This document shows, one piece after another, positions 6,835-13,483 of a DNA stretch of 13,483 nt. A model generated the notes under the pieces. That model was given only the letters and a program-made list of their open reading frames with translations. It searched no databases and had not been told where the DNA came from. The stretch is from assembly GCA_003695725.1 (NCBI GenBank), contig RFHX01000035.1, forward strand, positions 1-13,483, in the 5' to 3' direction. The DNA is from Candidatus Schekmanbacteria bacterium (lineage in GTDB: Bacteria; Schekmanbacteria; GWA2-38-11; J061). The position numbers and the translations under genes are program-made. The stretch's first letter is position 1. Every line of letters begins with the position of its first letter.

Positions 6835-7862
6835 TTCATTCTTGCCTTAAATTGCTTTAAAAATCTCAAGTCGTTTTCATAAAAAAGCCGAATGTCATCT
6901 ATCCCAAATTTAATCATTGCTATTCGCTCGATTCCCATTCCGAAGGCAAAACCGGTGTACTTATTGATATCATAGTTAACGGCTTCGAAGACGTTGGGAT
7001 GCACCATACCACAGCCGAGAATTTCAATCCATCCTGAGTTTTTGCATACTCTACACCCTTTCCCACCACAGATTACGCATTCAACATCAACTTCAGCGCT
7101 TGGCTCAGTAAAAGGGAAAAAACTTGGCCTAAATCTTATGTTTGCATTTTTGCCGAAAAGTTTATGAATGAATACTTCAAGTGTACCCTTCAAATCTGCA
7201 AATGAGACCTCCTCATCAACATAAAATCCTTCTATCTGATGAAACATTGGAGTATGAGATATATCCGCATCCCGCCGAAAAACCTTGCCCGGTGCTAAAA
7301 TCTTTATAGGCGGCTTTTTTTTGAGATATGTCCTAATTTGTACAGGAGATGTATGAGTCCTTAAAAGAATATCATCACTGATATAAAAAGTGTCCTGCAT
7401 ATCTCTTGCCGGATGGTCTGCAGGGATGTTAAGAGCTTCAAAATTATAATAATCTTCTTCAACTTCAGGGCCATCTTCGATTTCAAATCCCATAGTAGCA
7501 AATATATCCATTATCTCACCCATAATGATTGTGACAGGATGAAACGACCCTCTTTGAAATCTTCTTCCCGGCAAAGTAATATCAATAGCAGTCTTTGTCT
7601 CACTTTCCGCTATTTTGCGTTCTTTCAGCTCTTTTATTGTACTTTCAATTTTTTCAGCAAAGAGCTTTTTCAGTTCATTCGCTTTTTTACCGACAGTTCT
7701 CTTCTCGTCGTCTGAAAGTTCTTTCAAGGATTTCAGGACATTTGTGAGCTCGCCTTTTCTTCCGAGATATTTGACTCGCAGAGCTTCTACTTCTTCTACC
7801 TTCTTGAGGGACTTTATTTTCTTTAAGAACTCTTTTTGAAGCTCTTCAAGTTTTTTCTTCAT
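6831..7862 (-). CDS. pheS: Phenylalanine--tRNA ligase alpha subunit
   Basis: This is the catalytic alpha subunit of phenylalanyl-tRNA synthetase, a class II enzyme acting with PheT. The 343-residue chain has an N-terminal tRNA-binding coiled coil (about 1-90), motif 1 around HPVTIIMGEIMDIF (108-121), motif 2 VFRRDADISHTPMFHQIEG (194-212) and motif 3 FGMGIERIAMIKFGIDDIR (307-325). Cysteines 262, 265, 270 and 273 (CVIC-GGKGCRVC) form a zinc-ribbon-like knuckle within the insert before motif 3, a variant found in many bacterial PheS proteins. Start is ATG at 7860-7862 with AGGA 6 bases upstream. The 72-base gap after rplT contains a 6-bp hairpin close to this ribosome site. Confidence 0.97.
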   Translation of the reverse strand: MKKKLEELQKEFLKKIKSLKKVEEVEALRVKYLGRKGELTNVLKSLKELSDDEKRTVGKKANELKKLFAEKIESTIKELKERKIAESETKTAIDITLPGRRFQRGSFHPVTIIMGEIMDIFATMGFEIEDGPEVEEDYYNFEALNIPADHPARDMQDTFYISDDILLRTHTSPVQIRTYLKKKPPIKILAPGKVFRRDADISHTPMFHQIEGFYVDEEVSFADLKGTLEVFIHKLFGKNANIRFRPSFFPFTEPSAEVDVECVICGGKGCRVCKNSGWIEILGCGMVHPNVFEAVNYDINKYTGFAFGMGIERIAMIKFGIDDIRLFYENDLRFLKQFKARMK

Positions 7863-7875
7863 TTACATTCCTAAC

Positions 7876-7901
7876 AAGGATTGGAATAAAGAATTATCCT
7901 T
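7876..7901 (-). promoter_or_regulatory. Small hairpin in the rplT-pheS gap
   Basis: AAGGAT (7896-7901 read on the minus strand) pairs perfectly with ATCCTT (7876-7881), leaving a 14-base loop. It has no following U-run, so it is not a terminator. It ends a few bases before the pheS Shine-Dalgarno and could influence pheS translation or mRNA processing. A 6-bp stem is weak, and chance is a real alternative. Confidence 0.2.
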
Positions 7902-7934
7902 TTTGGGGAAGATACACTAATGAAAAAGCATCTA

Positions 7935-8291
7935 TTATTGTAATGCAGACTTTGCTGTCTCTGCAATCTTGCTGAATCCTTCAGGGTCATTTACGGCTAT
8001 ATGCGCAAGCATTTTTCTGTTTATGTCAATGTTAGATTTCTTCAGTCCGCAAATCAACCTTCCGTAAGTCAAACCATTTTGTCTGGCAGCTGCATTTATC
8101 CGAATAATCCAGAGGCTTCTAAAATCTCGTTTTTTCCTTCTTCTGTCACGATAAGAAAATTGTAAACTTCTTATTAACTGCTCAGCGGCAACTGAATAGG
8201 CCGTGCTTTTCGTATTCCAATAACCCTTTGTTTGTTTTAATATCTTTTTCCTTCTCCGTCTTGTCTTGAAACCACCTTTCGCTCTTGGCAT
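7935..8291 (-). CDS. rplT: 50S ribosomal protein L20
   Basis: L20 is an early-assembly 23S rRNA-binding protein and, in several bacteria, the translational repressor of the rpmI-rplT mRNA. The 118-residue protein matches the family end to end: basic N-terminal tail (KGGFKTRRRRKKILKQTKGY, residues 5-24), YRDRRRKKRDFRSLWI (about 47-62) and INAAARQNGLTYGRLICGLK (about 65-84). Start is ATG at 8289-8291 with GGAG about 9 bases upstream. It lies 13 bases after rpmI. No specific L20 operator could be assigned by eye. Confidence 0.98.
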   Translation of the reverse strand: MPRAKGGFKTRRRRKKILKQTKGYWNTKSTAYSVAAEQLIRSLQFSYRDRRRKKRDFRSLWIIRINAAARQNGLTYGRLICGLKKSNIDINRKMLAHIAVNDPEGFSKIAETAKSALQ

Positions 8292-8304
8292 ATTTCATTC
8301 TCCA

Positions 8305-8502
8305 TTAACTATAGGGCAGCTGCATCTTAATCTTTTTGGCATCACTTTTCGCTACAGTAGTGCTTTTCCTGAGATTTCTTTTCACTTTTCGAGTCTTCGA
8401 GCTTAGCAAATGGCTTTTATATGCCTTGCCTCTCTTTATCTTACCTGTAGCAGTAACCTTAAATCTCTTTGCTGCCGATTTATTTGTCTTTATCTTTGGC
8501 AT
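8305..8502 (-). CDS. rpmI: 50S ribosomal protein L35
   Basis: L35 is a small basic protein of the large ribosomal subunit. The start is taken as ATG at 8500-8502, giving 65 residues beginning [17 protein letters not shown], the nearly universal L35 N-terminus. GGAG lies 10 bases upstream. The frame stays open further upstream to a GTG at 8560-8562, but that would add 20 unconserved residues and ignore the ribosome site. The C-terminal half is lysine/arginine-rich as expected ([12 protein letters not shown]). It sits between infC and rplT, the conserved order, with a 64-base gap after infC that also contains a weak promoter match. Confidence 0.96.
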   Translation of the reverse strand: MPKIKTNKSAAKRFKVTATGKIKRGKAYKSHLLSSKTRKVKRNLRKSTTVAKSDAKKIKMQLPYS

Positions 8503-8530
8503 TATTAAATTTCTCCAATAGAAAGTTGCT

Positions 8531-8558
8531 TTTTTATGTATTTTACTGAAAAAGTCAA
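8531..8558 (-). promoter_or_regulatory. Weak internal promoter match upstream of rpmI
   Basis: On the minus strand, TTGACT (8553-8558) and TAAAAA (8531-8536) are 16 bases apart, the same spacing and -35 box as the zapB promoter candidate. It lies in the infC-rpmI gap. The -10 is poor and the region is AT-rich, so this is a low-confidence call. Confidence 0.2.
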
Positions 8559-8566
8559 GCACTAAA

Positions 8567-9118
8567 TCATTGCTTCTTTTTTCCTTTGCCTGCTGGTGCC
8601 AATATCATTATTATGTGCCTTCCTTCTAATTTTGGAGGCTGGTCAATTTCAGCATACTCCTTCAAATCCTCTGCAATACGGTTAAGCATTTCAATGCCTC
8701 TATCAACCAACGTCATTTCTCTGCCATAGAGCACTAATCTTACCTTCGCTTTGTTGCCTTCCTTCAGGAATCGTTCGAGATGTTTCTCTTTGAAATCAAT
8801 ATCATGCTTTTCCGTGCTTAACTTGAATTTAATCTCCTTGACATGGATGATCTTTTGTTTCTTTTTTGCTTCTTGCTGTTTCTTCTTCTGTTGAAAAGCG
8901 TGTTTACCATAATCTATGATTTTGCATACCGGAGGATTTGATTTTGCCGCAACTTCAACAAGGTCGAGACCTTCCTCTTCTGCCATTCTCAGCGCTTCGT
9001 CCGTAGGAAGTATCCCAATTTGCTCTCCACTCGATGAAATCACCCTTACCTCTTTTGCTGTTATTTCATCATTTATTCTAACATGGTCCCGACTTTTTCC
9101 TCTCTTGAACCTTTTTAT
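8567..9118 (-). CDS. infC: Translation initiation factor IF-3, probable AUA start
   Basis: IF3 binds the 30S subunit, checks start-codon/initiator-tRNA pairing and prevents premature subunit joining. Both domains are present: N-domain from [15 protein letters not shown] to [17 protein letters not shown], then a lysine-rich linker, then the C-domain starting around [19 protein letters not shown] and ending [15 protein letters not shown]. The frame is open up to a GTG at 9125-9127, but that GTG lies inside a strong GGAGGTGA ribosome site (9124-9131) and cannot be read from it. The in-frame ATA at 9116-9118 is 8 bases after GGAGG, ideal spacing, giving 183 residues. In E. coli infC starts at AUU and is autoregulated through that codon, so a non-canonical start is credible. 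If GTG were used the protein would be 186 residues. thrS ends 16 bases upstream of the ATA. Confidence 0.93.
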   Translation of the reverse strand: MKRFKRGKSRDHVRINDEITAKEVRVISSSGEQIGILPTDEALRMAEEEGLDLVEVAAKSNPPVCKIIDYGKHAFQQKKKQQEAKKKQKIIHVKEIKFKLSTEKHDIDFKEKHLERFLKEGNKAKVRLVLYGREMTLVDRGIEMLNRIAEDLKEYAEIDQPPKLEGRHIIMILAPAGKGKKKQ

Positions 9119-9123
9119 AACTT

Positions 9124-9131
9124 TCACCTCC
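9124..9131 (-). promoter_or_regulatory. infC ribosome binding site that decides the start
   Basis: The minus strand reads GGAGGTGA, an eight-base complement to the standard 16S rRNA 3' end. It covers the GTG that would otherwise be called the infC start. The next potential start at workable distance is ATA (9116-9118). Confidence 0.7.
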
Positions 9132-9134
9132 CTT

Positions 9135-11057
9135 TTATTCCGGTTTTAGCTTTTTTTCTTCAATATCTTCCTTTATTCTTTTCAAAAACTCCTCAATTGA
9201 AATAGTCCCGGGATTAATACCTCCTCTCAACCTTAGGGAAAGATTTCTCTCTTCCATTTCTTTCTTTCCCAAAATAAGCATATAAGGAACCTTCGAAAGT
9301 TGAGCTTCTCTGATTTTAAACGAAATTTTCTCATTTCTTAAATCTGTTTTACATCTTATCTCATTTTCTTTGAGAATTGATTCAATTTCCTTTGCATAAT
9401 CATTTACAGCTTCCGTAATTGTCATAATCACAACCTGAACTGGCGAAAGCCATGTGGGAAACGCTCCTGCAAAGTGCTCAATAAGCACCCCCATAAACCT
9501 TTCCATTGCCCCTAAAATTACCCTATGGAGCATTGCCGGCCTTTTGTGAGAGCCATCGCTTGCCACATATGTGAGATCGAATCTTTCAGGCAAAGTAAAA
9601 TCGCATTGTATCGTCGCGCACTGCCATGACCTTCCAAGGGCATCTTTCAACTTAATATCAATTTTAGGTCCGTAAAAAGCGCCGTCTCCCTCATTTATGT
9701 CATATCTCAAATTTCTCGACTTCAAAGCCCCTTCCAATGCATTCGTTGCTTTTTCCCATGCTTCATCTGAACCAATTGATTTTTCAGGCCTTGTACTAAG
9801 TTCTATATCGTATTCAAATCCAAATATTCCCATAACATAATTAACAAAGTCAATTATAGAGAGAATCTCATCCTGAAGCTGTTCAGGCATACAAAGAATG
9901 TGCGCATCGTCCTGAGTAAATCCTCTCACTCTCATAAGCCCGTGCAGGACGCCGGAGCGTTCGTGTCTATGGACTGTACCTAATTCAAACAACCTCAGTG
10001 GAAGGTCTCTATAGCTTCTAAGCTTGGATTTGTAAACGAGCATATGAGATATGCAGTTCATAGGTTTTATGCCATATTCTTGTTCATCAACTTTCGTAAA
10101 ATACATCATATCTCTGTAATTGTCGAAATGACCAGATTTTTTCCAAACATCCATCTTCAATATTTGTGGACCAATAACTATGTCATAACCGCGCTTCAAA
10201 TGTTCTTTCTTCTCAAAATCTTCAAGGATTGTCCTCAAAAGAGCGCCGTTTGGAAGATAAATTACAAGCCCTGCCCCAACTTCATCATTGATAGTAAAAA
10301 GGTCTAATTCCTTGCCAAGCTTTCGATGGTCCCTTTTTTTTGCTTCTTCCAAAAAGGAAAGATACTTCTTGAGCGCCTCTTTCGTAGGGAAAACAGTGCC
10401 GTATATTCTTTGAAGCATTTTGTTTTTTTCATCACCACGCCAATATGCACCTGCCGTATTGAGTAGCTTGAAAAATTTGACTTTAGATGTATTGGGAATG
10501 TGAGGTCCTCTGCATAAATCGACAAAACTTCCCTGTTCATACATTGTTACGGTCTCATCTTCCATATCCTCCAAAAGCTCAACCTTATAGGTCTCACCTT
10601 TCTTTCTAAAGAAATCAATTGCCTCTTTTCGATTCACTACTTTTCTCGAAAAGGGAGTATTTGATGAAACAATCTTCTTCATTCTCTCTTCAATCTTATT
10701 CAAATCCTCAGGTGTGAAGCTCTCGTCTCTGTCAAAATCGTAATAGAAACCGTTTTCGATTGCCGGACCTATTGCAACTTTTGTCCCGGGAAAAAGCTCT
10801 GTGACTGCCTGCGCCATTATATGAGAAGTGCTATGCCTCAAAATTTCTATGCCTTCTTCTGAATCGGCCTCTACGATTTCTATAGTGCAGTCTTCTTGAG
10901 GTGCAAAACTCAAATCTCGAAGAATGCCATCGATCTTGCAGGCAACTGCATTTTTCCTTGAAGGGGATTTAGCTTCTGAAAGGATTTCTTCAACTGTCTT
11001 TCCCAAGGGAACTTTTACTCTGCCGCCATCGATAAAAGAAATTTCAATCTCACTCAT
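9135..11057 (-). CDS. thrS: Threonine--tRNA ligase
   Basis: ThrRS charges tRNA-Thr and edits Ser-tRNA-Thr. All four domains are present at 640 residues: TGS (about 1-62); editing domain with HSTSH (His75, His79) and CRGPH (Cys182, His186); class II catalytic core (about 245-535) including the motif 2 region [13 protein letters not shown] (357-369) and [11 protein letters not shown] (377-387); and the C-terminal anticodon-binding domain (about 540-640). The catalytic zinc ligands Cys334, His385 and His511 are present and fall at the same numbers as in E. coli ThrRS. Start is ATG at 11055-11057; no good Shine-Dalgarno is close by. tRNA-Val lies 58 bases upstream without an evident terminator, so the tRNA and the operon may share a transcript. 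No T-box fits in that short gap. Confidence 0.97.
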   Translation of the reverse strand: MSEIEISFIDGGRVKVPLGKTVEEILSEAKSPSRKNAVACKIDGILRDLSFAPQEDCTIEIVEADSEEGIEILRHSTSHIMAQAVTELFPGTKVAIGPAIENGFYYDFDRDESFTPEDLNKIEERMKKIVSSNTPFSRKVVNRKEAIDFFRKKGETYKVELLEDMEDETVTMYEQGSFVDLCRGPHIPNTSKVKFFKLLNTAGAYWRGDEKNKMLQRIYGTVFPTKEALKKYLSFLEEAKKRDHRKLGKELDLFTINDEVGAGLVIYLPNGALLRTILEDFEKKEHLKRGYDIVIGPQILKMDVWKKSGHFDNYRDMMYFTKVDEQEYGIKPMNCISHMLVYKSKLRSYRDLPLRLFELGTVHRHERSGVLHGLMRVRGFTQDDAHILCMPEQLQDEILSIIDFVNYVMGIFGFEYDIELSTRPEKSIGSDEAWEKATNALEGALKSRNLRYDINEGDGAFYGPKIDIKLKDALGRSWQCATIQCDFTLPERFDLTYVASDGSHKRPAMLHRVILGAMERFMGVLIEHFAGAFPTWLSPVQVVIMTITEAVNDYAKEIESILKENEIRCKTDLRNEKISFKIREAQLSKVPYMLILGKKEMEERNLSLRLRGGINPGTISIEEFLKRIKEDIEEKKLKPE

Positions 11058-11115
11058 ATATTCAATACCGCTTTCTTTTCTCTCATTTCTCCCTTGGAAT
11101 TATTTAAAGTCGTCT

Positions 11116-11187
11116 TAGGCACGAGGGGTTTCGAACCCCTGACCTCTGCCGCGTCAAGGCAGCGCTCTCCCGCTGAGCTACGTGCCT
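11116..11187 (-). tRNA. tRNA-Val (anticodon GAC)
   Basis: Folded by hand on the minus strand: 7-bp acceptor AGGCACG/CGTGCCT, D-stem GCTC/GAGC, anticodon stem CTGCC/GGCAG with loop TTGACGC (anticodon GAC, reading GUC/GUU), variable region AGGTC, T-stem AGGGG/CCCCT with loop TTCGAAA, and discriminator A. All stems are fully paired. CCA is not encoded, so it must be added after transcription. The discriminator A fits valine identity. Residue 37 is G. It lies between a strong promoter match (11201-11229) and thrS. Confidence 0.95.
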
Positions 11188-11200
11188 TTATTTTGAAAAC

Positions 11201-11229
11201 TTTATACAAAAGATAGTTTGAATTGTCTA
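11201..11229 (-). promoter_or_regulatory. Promoter for tRNA-Val (and possibly thrS operon)
   Basis: On the minus strand, TAGACA (11224-11229) and TATAAA (11201-11206) are separated by exactly 17 bases, each one mismatch from the sigma-70 consensus. The predicted start, near 11194, is about 7 bases before the mature tRNA 5' end. No other promoter is seen between the tRNA and thrS, so it may also serve the thrS-pheT block. Confidence 0.6.
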
Positions 11230-11322
11230 TAATTTTTTAATCTCTTCCTAAATATGTGAATTTTCCCATTCTTTTTTCATAATTCTAAAAGCACCTTAGA
11301 CTATGCAATGAATCTAAACTTA

Positions 11323-12591
11323 TTATCTTTGGTCAGTTATTTTTTCTATTTCTCTTTCAACAAATTTTTCATAGGCACCTGAAATGGATGAAATAAATTC
11401 ATCAATCTTTTCAGCGCCGCCCTGTTTGACAGTTTCATGAGGCCAATTTTTCATAGATTCAAACTTCTCAGCCCATCCAAGAAAATCGATAGTCGACTTG
11501 AAATCAATGGCATCTGGCTTGTCCTTTTCAATTCCTTTAAAAATCGAAATATATGTTTCTGTCAATGCTGATATTTGCGCCTCAAGAGCATTTATTGGAA
11601 GACTGATTGCTGCAACTCCTAATTTATCCATTTCATCGATTGTAATCGGGTCTTTTGTTTTCCCTCCTTTCAATGCATTAAAATTGACAGGCCCCTTTGT
11701 TTCTTTAGTAAGGATTTCAATGACCTCCCTTTGGCTGTATCCTTCAAAGGGTTTAACAGCTTCATAAAAAATCATATCAGCTCCTGCTTCGAGGTAGCTA
11801 TTGCCTCTATCCAACGCATCATCAATTGCCGCCTGTCCGCTCTGATATTCATACACGCCGAATATATCAGTTCTTGCATTAATCACGACATCACCGTAAT
11901 CATCCTTCAATTTGTCTCTTATTGCAGCTGCATTTTCAATTTTTTTGATCATACTTTCCTTCGGGAGAATAACCTTTCCACCCCCTATTCTCCCTTCGAT
12001 ATAAATCTTCTCAGTGCCAATATGACCACAGGATTTTAGAAAATAAATCGGCGGCTTCGACCGTTTCAGATATTTGAGGTTGGCAGATGGATAATCTTTT
12101 TTCAATTTTTCCACTATATCCCTCATTGAATCCGGATTTATCACATATTGCTGGTCCTCGATATTGAAAGCGCAAATTCCTGCTTTTATGATTTGCTCTA
12201 CTATTGTTGGCTCTTCATCAGGTGCACAATAAGCATGGTCTATATCTGCCATTACAAATAAATCCTCTGACACATTTTTTACAGAATTGAGGATTTCAAT
12301 GCTCCCATTCACTATTTCTTCGACGCCAATTTCACCTGTGTCGGGAAGCATTTTTCTTGAGGCAGCAAGACCAAAACCGGAAATCTGCACTGCCCATGGA
12401 TTTTCAATGGGATTCCCATAAATCTTAAGTGCTATGCGAGATGCAATGCTAGCTGAAATAGGGTCATGAACACCTGCCGCTACAAGTATATTTCTTTTTC
12501 TGTTGCTTATTCTTCTTCCTCTTGAACTGTATGCATCTTTCAAAATTTTTTTTAATTTGTCGGCAAGAGAATCATTTTCCTGGTTATCCAT
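11323..12591 (-). CDS. Isocitrate lyase/phosphoenolpyruvate mutase superfamily protein, divergent
   Basis: A TIM-barrel enzyme of the superfamily that makes or breaks C-C or P-C bonds in 2-oxo/hydroxy acids. Visible landmarks: VAAGVHDPISASIA (37-50), the usual N-terminal strand; VMADIDHAYC (113-122), where Asp116 and Asp118 keep the Mg-binding pair but the usual GYG is replaced by AYC; AFNIEDQ (141-147); the catalytic-loop segment KSCGH with Cys188, as in the lyases; INARTD (237-242); and ADMIFYEA (271-278). At 422 residues it is much longer than PEP mutase or methylisocitrate lyase (about 290-300) and lacks the full plan of classical isocitrate lyase. Substrate cannot be named; a lyase is favoured because the Cys is present. 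Start is ATG at 12589-12591, with GAGGAG 7 bases upstream. It lies 4 bases after the membrane-protein gene. Confidence 0.85.
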   Translation of the reverse strand: MDNQENDSLADKLKKILKDAYSSRGRRISNRKRNILVAAGVHDPISASIASRIALKIYGNPIENPWAVQISGFGLAASRKMLPDTGEIGVEEIVNGSIEILNSVKNVSEDLFVMADIDHAYCAPDEEPTIVEQIIKAGICAFNIEDQQYVINPDSMRDIVEKLKKDYPSANLKYLKRSKPPIYFLKSCGHIGTEKIYIEGRIGGGKVILPKESMIKKIENAAAIRDKLKDDYGDVVINARTDIFGVYEYQSGQAAIDDALDRGNSYLEAGADMIFYEAVKPFEGYSQREVIEILTKETKGPVNFNALKGGKTKDPITIDEMDKLGVAAISLPINALEAQISALTETYISIFKGIEKDKPDAIDFKSTIDFLGWAEKFESMKNWPHETVKQGGAEKIDEFISSISGAYEKFVEREIEKITDQR

Positions 12592-12595
12592 TTGC

Positions 12596-13021
12596 TTACT
12601 CCTCTTTTTTGTTAGAAATATTTTCCCTTTCCTCGAAGATAATCTTGATTTCAGGTCTATATATATACTGCAGTATGAGATAATAGATTACCAAGTCAAC
12701 AAGAATAATTAGCCCGTCCTCATTTAAATTTAATTTCTTTACTCCAAAAAATCCATAGTCTGCAATGTAATACAAGATAGAAAGGATAAAATCAAAAACC
12801 ACGAGACGCGGCGCCCAAGGTTTCAATTTGATGAATCCATATCCGATTAAAAAGCCGAGAATGGAGAGAAGGAGCGACAATGAGGGATATTTAAATAAGA
12901 GTGTTTCCCTATTCATTCCGGGCTCATATGGAGACAAAAAGAAAATAAAAGCAATGAATGAGTTGTATAAATAGAATGCCGCAATAACGGTTAGCCAAAA
13001 TGTGCCGCTTTTTTTTGTCAT
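12596..13021 (-). CDS. Small integral membrane protein of unknown function
   Basis: A 141-residue protein with about four membrane helices: roughly 8-30 (FWLTVIAAFYLYNSFIAFIF), 47-65, 72-92 and 103-121, followed by a charged cytoplasm-like tail (EERENISNKKEE). GYGFIKLKPWAPRLVV between helices 2 and 3 resembles a glycine/lysine/tryptophan turn seen in many uncharacterised small membrane proteins; no specific family is recognised. The start is placed at ATG 13019-13021, which overlaps the comF stop as ATGA and has GAGG 8 bases upstream. A longer frame from 13090 would add 23 residues lying wholly inside comF and is unlikely. The stop is 4 bases from the next gene, so it is cotranscribed with comF and the lyase-like gene. 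Confidence 0.75.
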   Translation of the reverse strand: MTKKSGTFWLTVIAAFYLYNSFIAFIFFLSPYEPGMNRETLLFKYPSLSLLLSILGFLIGYGFIKLKPWAPRLVVFDFILSILYYIADYGFFGVKKLNLNEDGLIILVDLVIYYLILQYIYRPEIKIIFEERENISNKKEE

Positions 13022-13483
13022 AAATGCCGCCTCGATATTGTGAAAAGTGCCAATTCCCTTGCACCTGCCTTTTTCAAGATATTGCCGCATTCTTCTGATG
13101 TTGCACCTGTGGTAAAAACATCATCAACAAGAAGAATCTTTTTATATTTTAAACATTCTTTCGACTTTTTACGCAATGCAAAAACACCTTTTATATTCTT
13201 TCTTCTCTCCTTTTTATTGAGCCCTACCTGTTGTTTAGTGTTTTTTATCCGCCTTATGCCTGTATAGATTTTTGTTTTTAGAAATTTGGATATTTCTTCT
13301 GCAATTATATATGATTGGTTGTATCCTCTCTTCCACTCCCGATAGGGATGAAGAGGTATGAAGGTAACAATATCCGGAGAAAAGTCTTCAATATTTTTTC
13401 CATATCGCTTTAAGTATTCCCTGATAATTTCTCTGCCTAATCCAGTTTTTCCTTTATATTTAAACTGATGCACCGCCTCTTGG
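13018..13483 (-). CDS. comF: ComF-family phosphoribosyltransferase-like protein, 5' end outside window
   Basis: The frame enters from the right edge; the first visible codons read QEAVHQFKYKGK, matching the mid-protein segment of ComF proteins. The GTG at 13471-13473 is an internal valine codon, not the start. The N-terminal zinc finger of the family is therefore off the window. IPLHPYREWKRGYNQS is the conserved block, and KILLVDDVFTTGAT is the PRPP-binding loop of type I phosphoribosyltransferases. The C-terminus ISRRHL is complete and the TGA overlaps the next gene's ATG. ComF homologues support DNA uptake in naturally competent bacteria, but the reaction catalysed is not settled and the family is also common in non-competent species. 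Role here unknown. Confidence 0.93.
   Translation of the reverse strand, partial: QEAVHQFKYKGKTGLGREIIREYLKRYGKNIEDFSPDIVTFIPLHPYREWKRGYNQSYIIAEEISKFLKTKIYTGIRRIKNTKQQVGLNKKERRKNIKGVFALRKKSKECLKYKKILLVDDVFTTGATSEECGNILKKAGARELALFTISRRHL

Noticed and set aside
7863-7934. PheM-type leader peptide attenuator for pheST
   Set aside because: The only short frame (ATG CTT TTT CAT TAG) has a single Phe codon, and no terminator hairpin follows.
8503-8562. N-terminal 20-residue extension of L35 from a GTG
   Set aside because: L35 begins MPKIKTNK almost universally, and the ribosome site matches the ATG at 8500-8502.
9125-9127. GTG as the infC start
   Set aside because: It is embedded in the GGAGGTGA ribosome site, leaving no spacer; the downstream ATA is correctly placed.
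10304-10540. 78-codon minus-strand frame inside thrS
   Set aside because: Shadow of the thrS coding sequence in another frame; no independent start signals or family resemblance. The same applies to the plus-strand frames inside rny, pheT, pheS, infC and the lyase-like gene.
11058-11115. T-box riboswitch ahead of thrS
   Set aside because: The gap is only 58 bases and lacks the conserved T-box sequence and antiterminator.
11270-11322. Terminator after the lyase-like gene
   Set aside because: A 5-6 bp stem (TTTAGA/TCTAAG) with a long loop and no adjacent U-run.
13022-13090. 23-residue N-terminal extension of the membrane protein
   Set aside because: It would overlap comF fully in another frame. 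The ATGA overlap and GAGG site support the internal ATG.
1-13483. CRISPR array, insertion sequence or prophage
   Set aside because: No spaced direct repeats, transposase or phage genes seen. The only large repeat is the inverted one at 3418-3688.

Overview
The window looks like chromosomal DNA from an AT-rich Gram-negative-type bacterium, in or near the former Deltaproteobacteria or a related candidate phylum. The pointers are an MglA-type GTPase, RNase Y together with ZapA and a ZapB-like protein, and a PheS with a cysteine-rich insert. The assignment is tentative because there is no rRNA or other phylogenetic marker. Apart from the left edge, everything reads as core genome.

Layout. Bases 1-380 are about 20% GC by my count (78 of 380) and hold the end of a DUF3800-like gene that seems to lack its C-terminus. 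A plus-strand MglA-family GTPase (424-1209) follows and is the only other plus-strand gene. Everything from 1233 to the right edge is on the minus strand and is described here in transcription order. A ComF-family phosphoribosyltransferase (5' end outside the window) is followed by a four-helix membrane protein and a divergent isocitrate lyase/PEP mutase superfamily protein; these three are tightly packed. Then come a promoter, tRNA-Val(GAC) and the translation operon thrS-infC-rpmI-rplT-pheS-pheT. A second promoter precedes a division/RNA-metabolism cluster: zapB-like, zapA, a 283-base structured spacer, fau (5-formyltetrahydrofolate cyclo-ligase) and rny (RNase Y).

How the parts fit. The thrS-to-pheT block encodes two aminoacyl-tRNA synthetases, IF3 and ribosomal proteins L35 and L20, in the order familiar from E. 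coli. IF3 appears to start at a non-canonical AUA, which fits IF3 autoregulation. ZapB-like and ZapA proteins act at the FtsZ ring; RNase Y starts mRNA decay.

The most interesting feature is the zapA-fau spacer. Almost its whole length (3418-3688) is a long imperfect inverted repeat that folds into a roughly 49-bp interrupted closing helix, an internal bubble, an inner 13-bp helix and a large terminal loop. Its position matches that of the 6S RNA gene in E. coli (zapA-ssrS-fau), but it is larger than a standard 6S RNA and contains a small SD-preceded ORF. It could be a 6S-like RNA, a processing or regulatory element, or an inverted-repeat mobile element.
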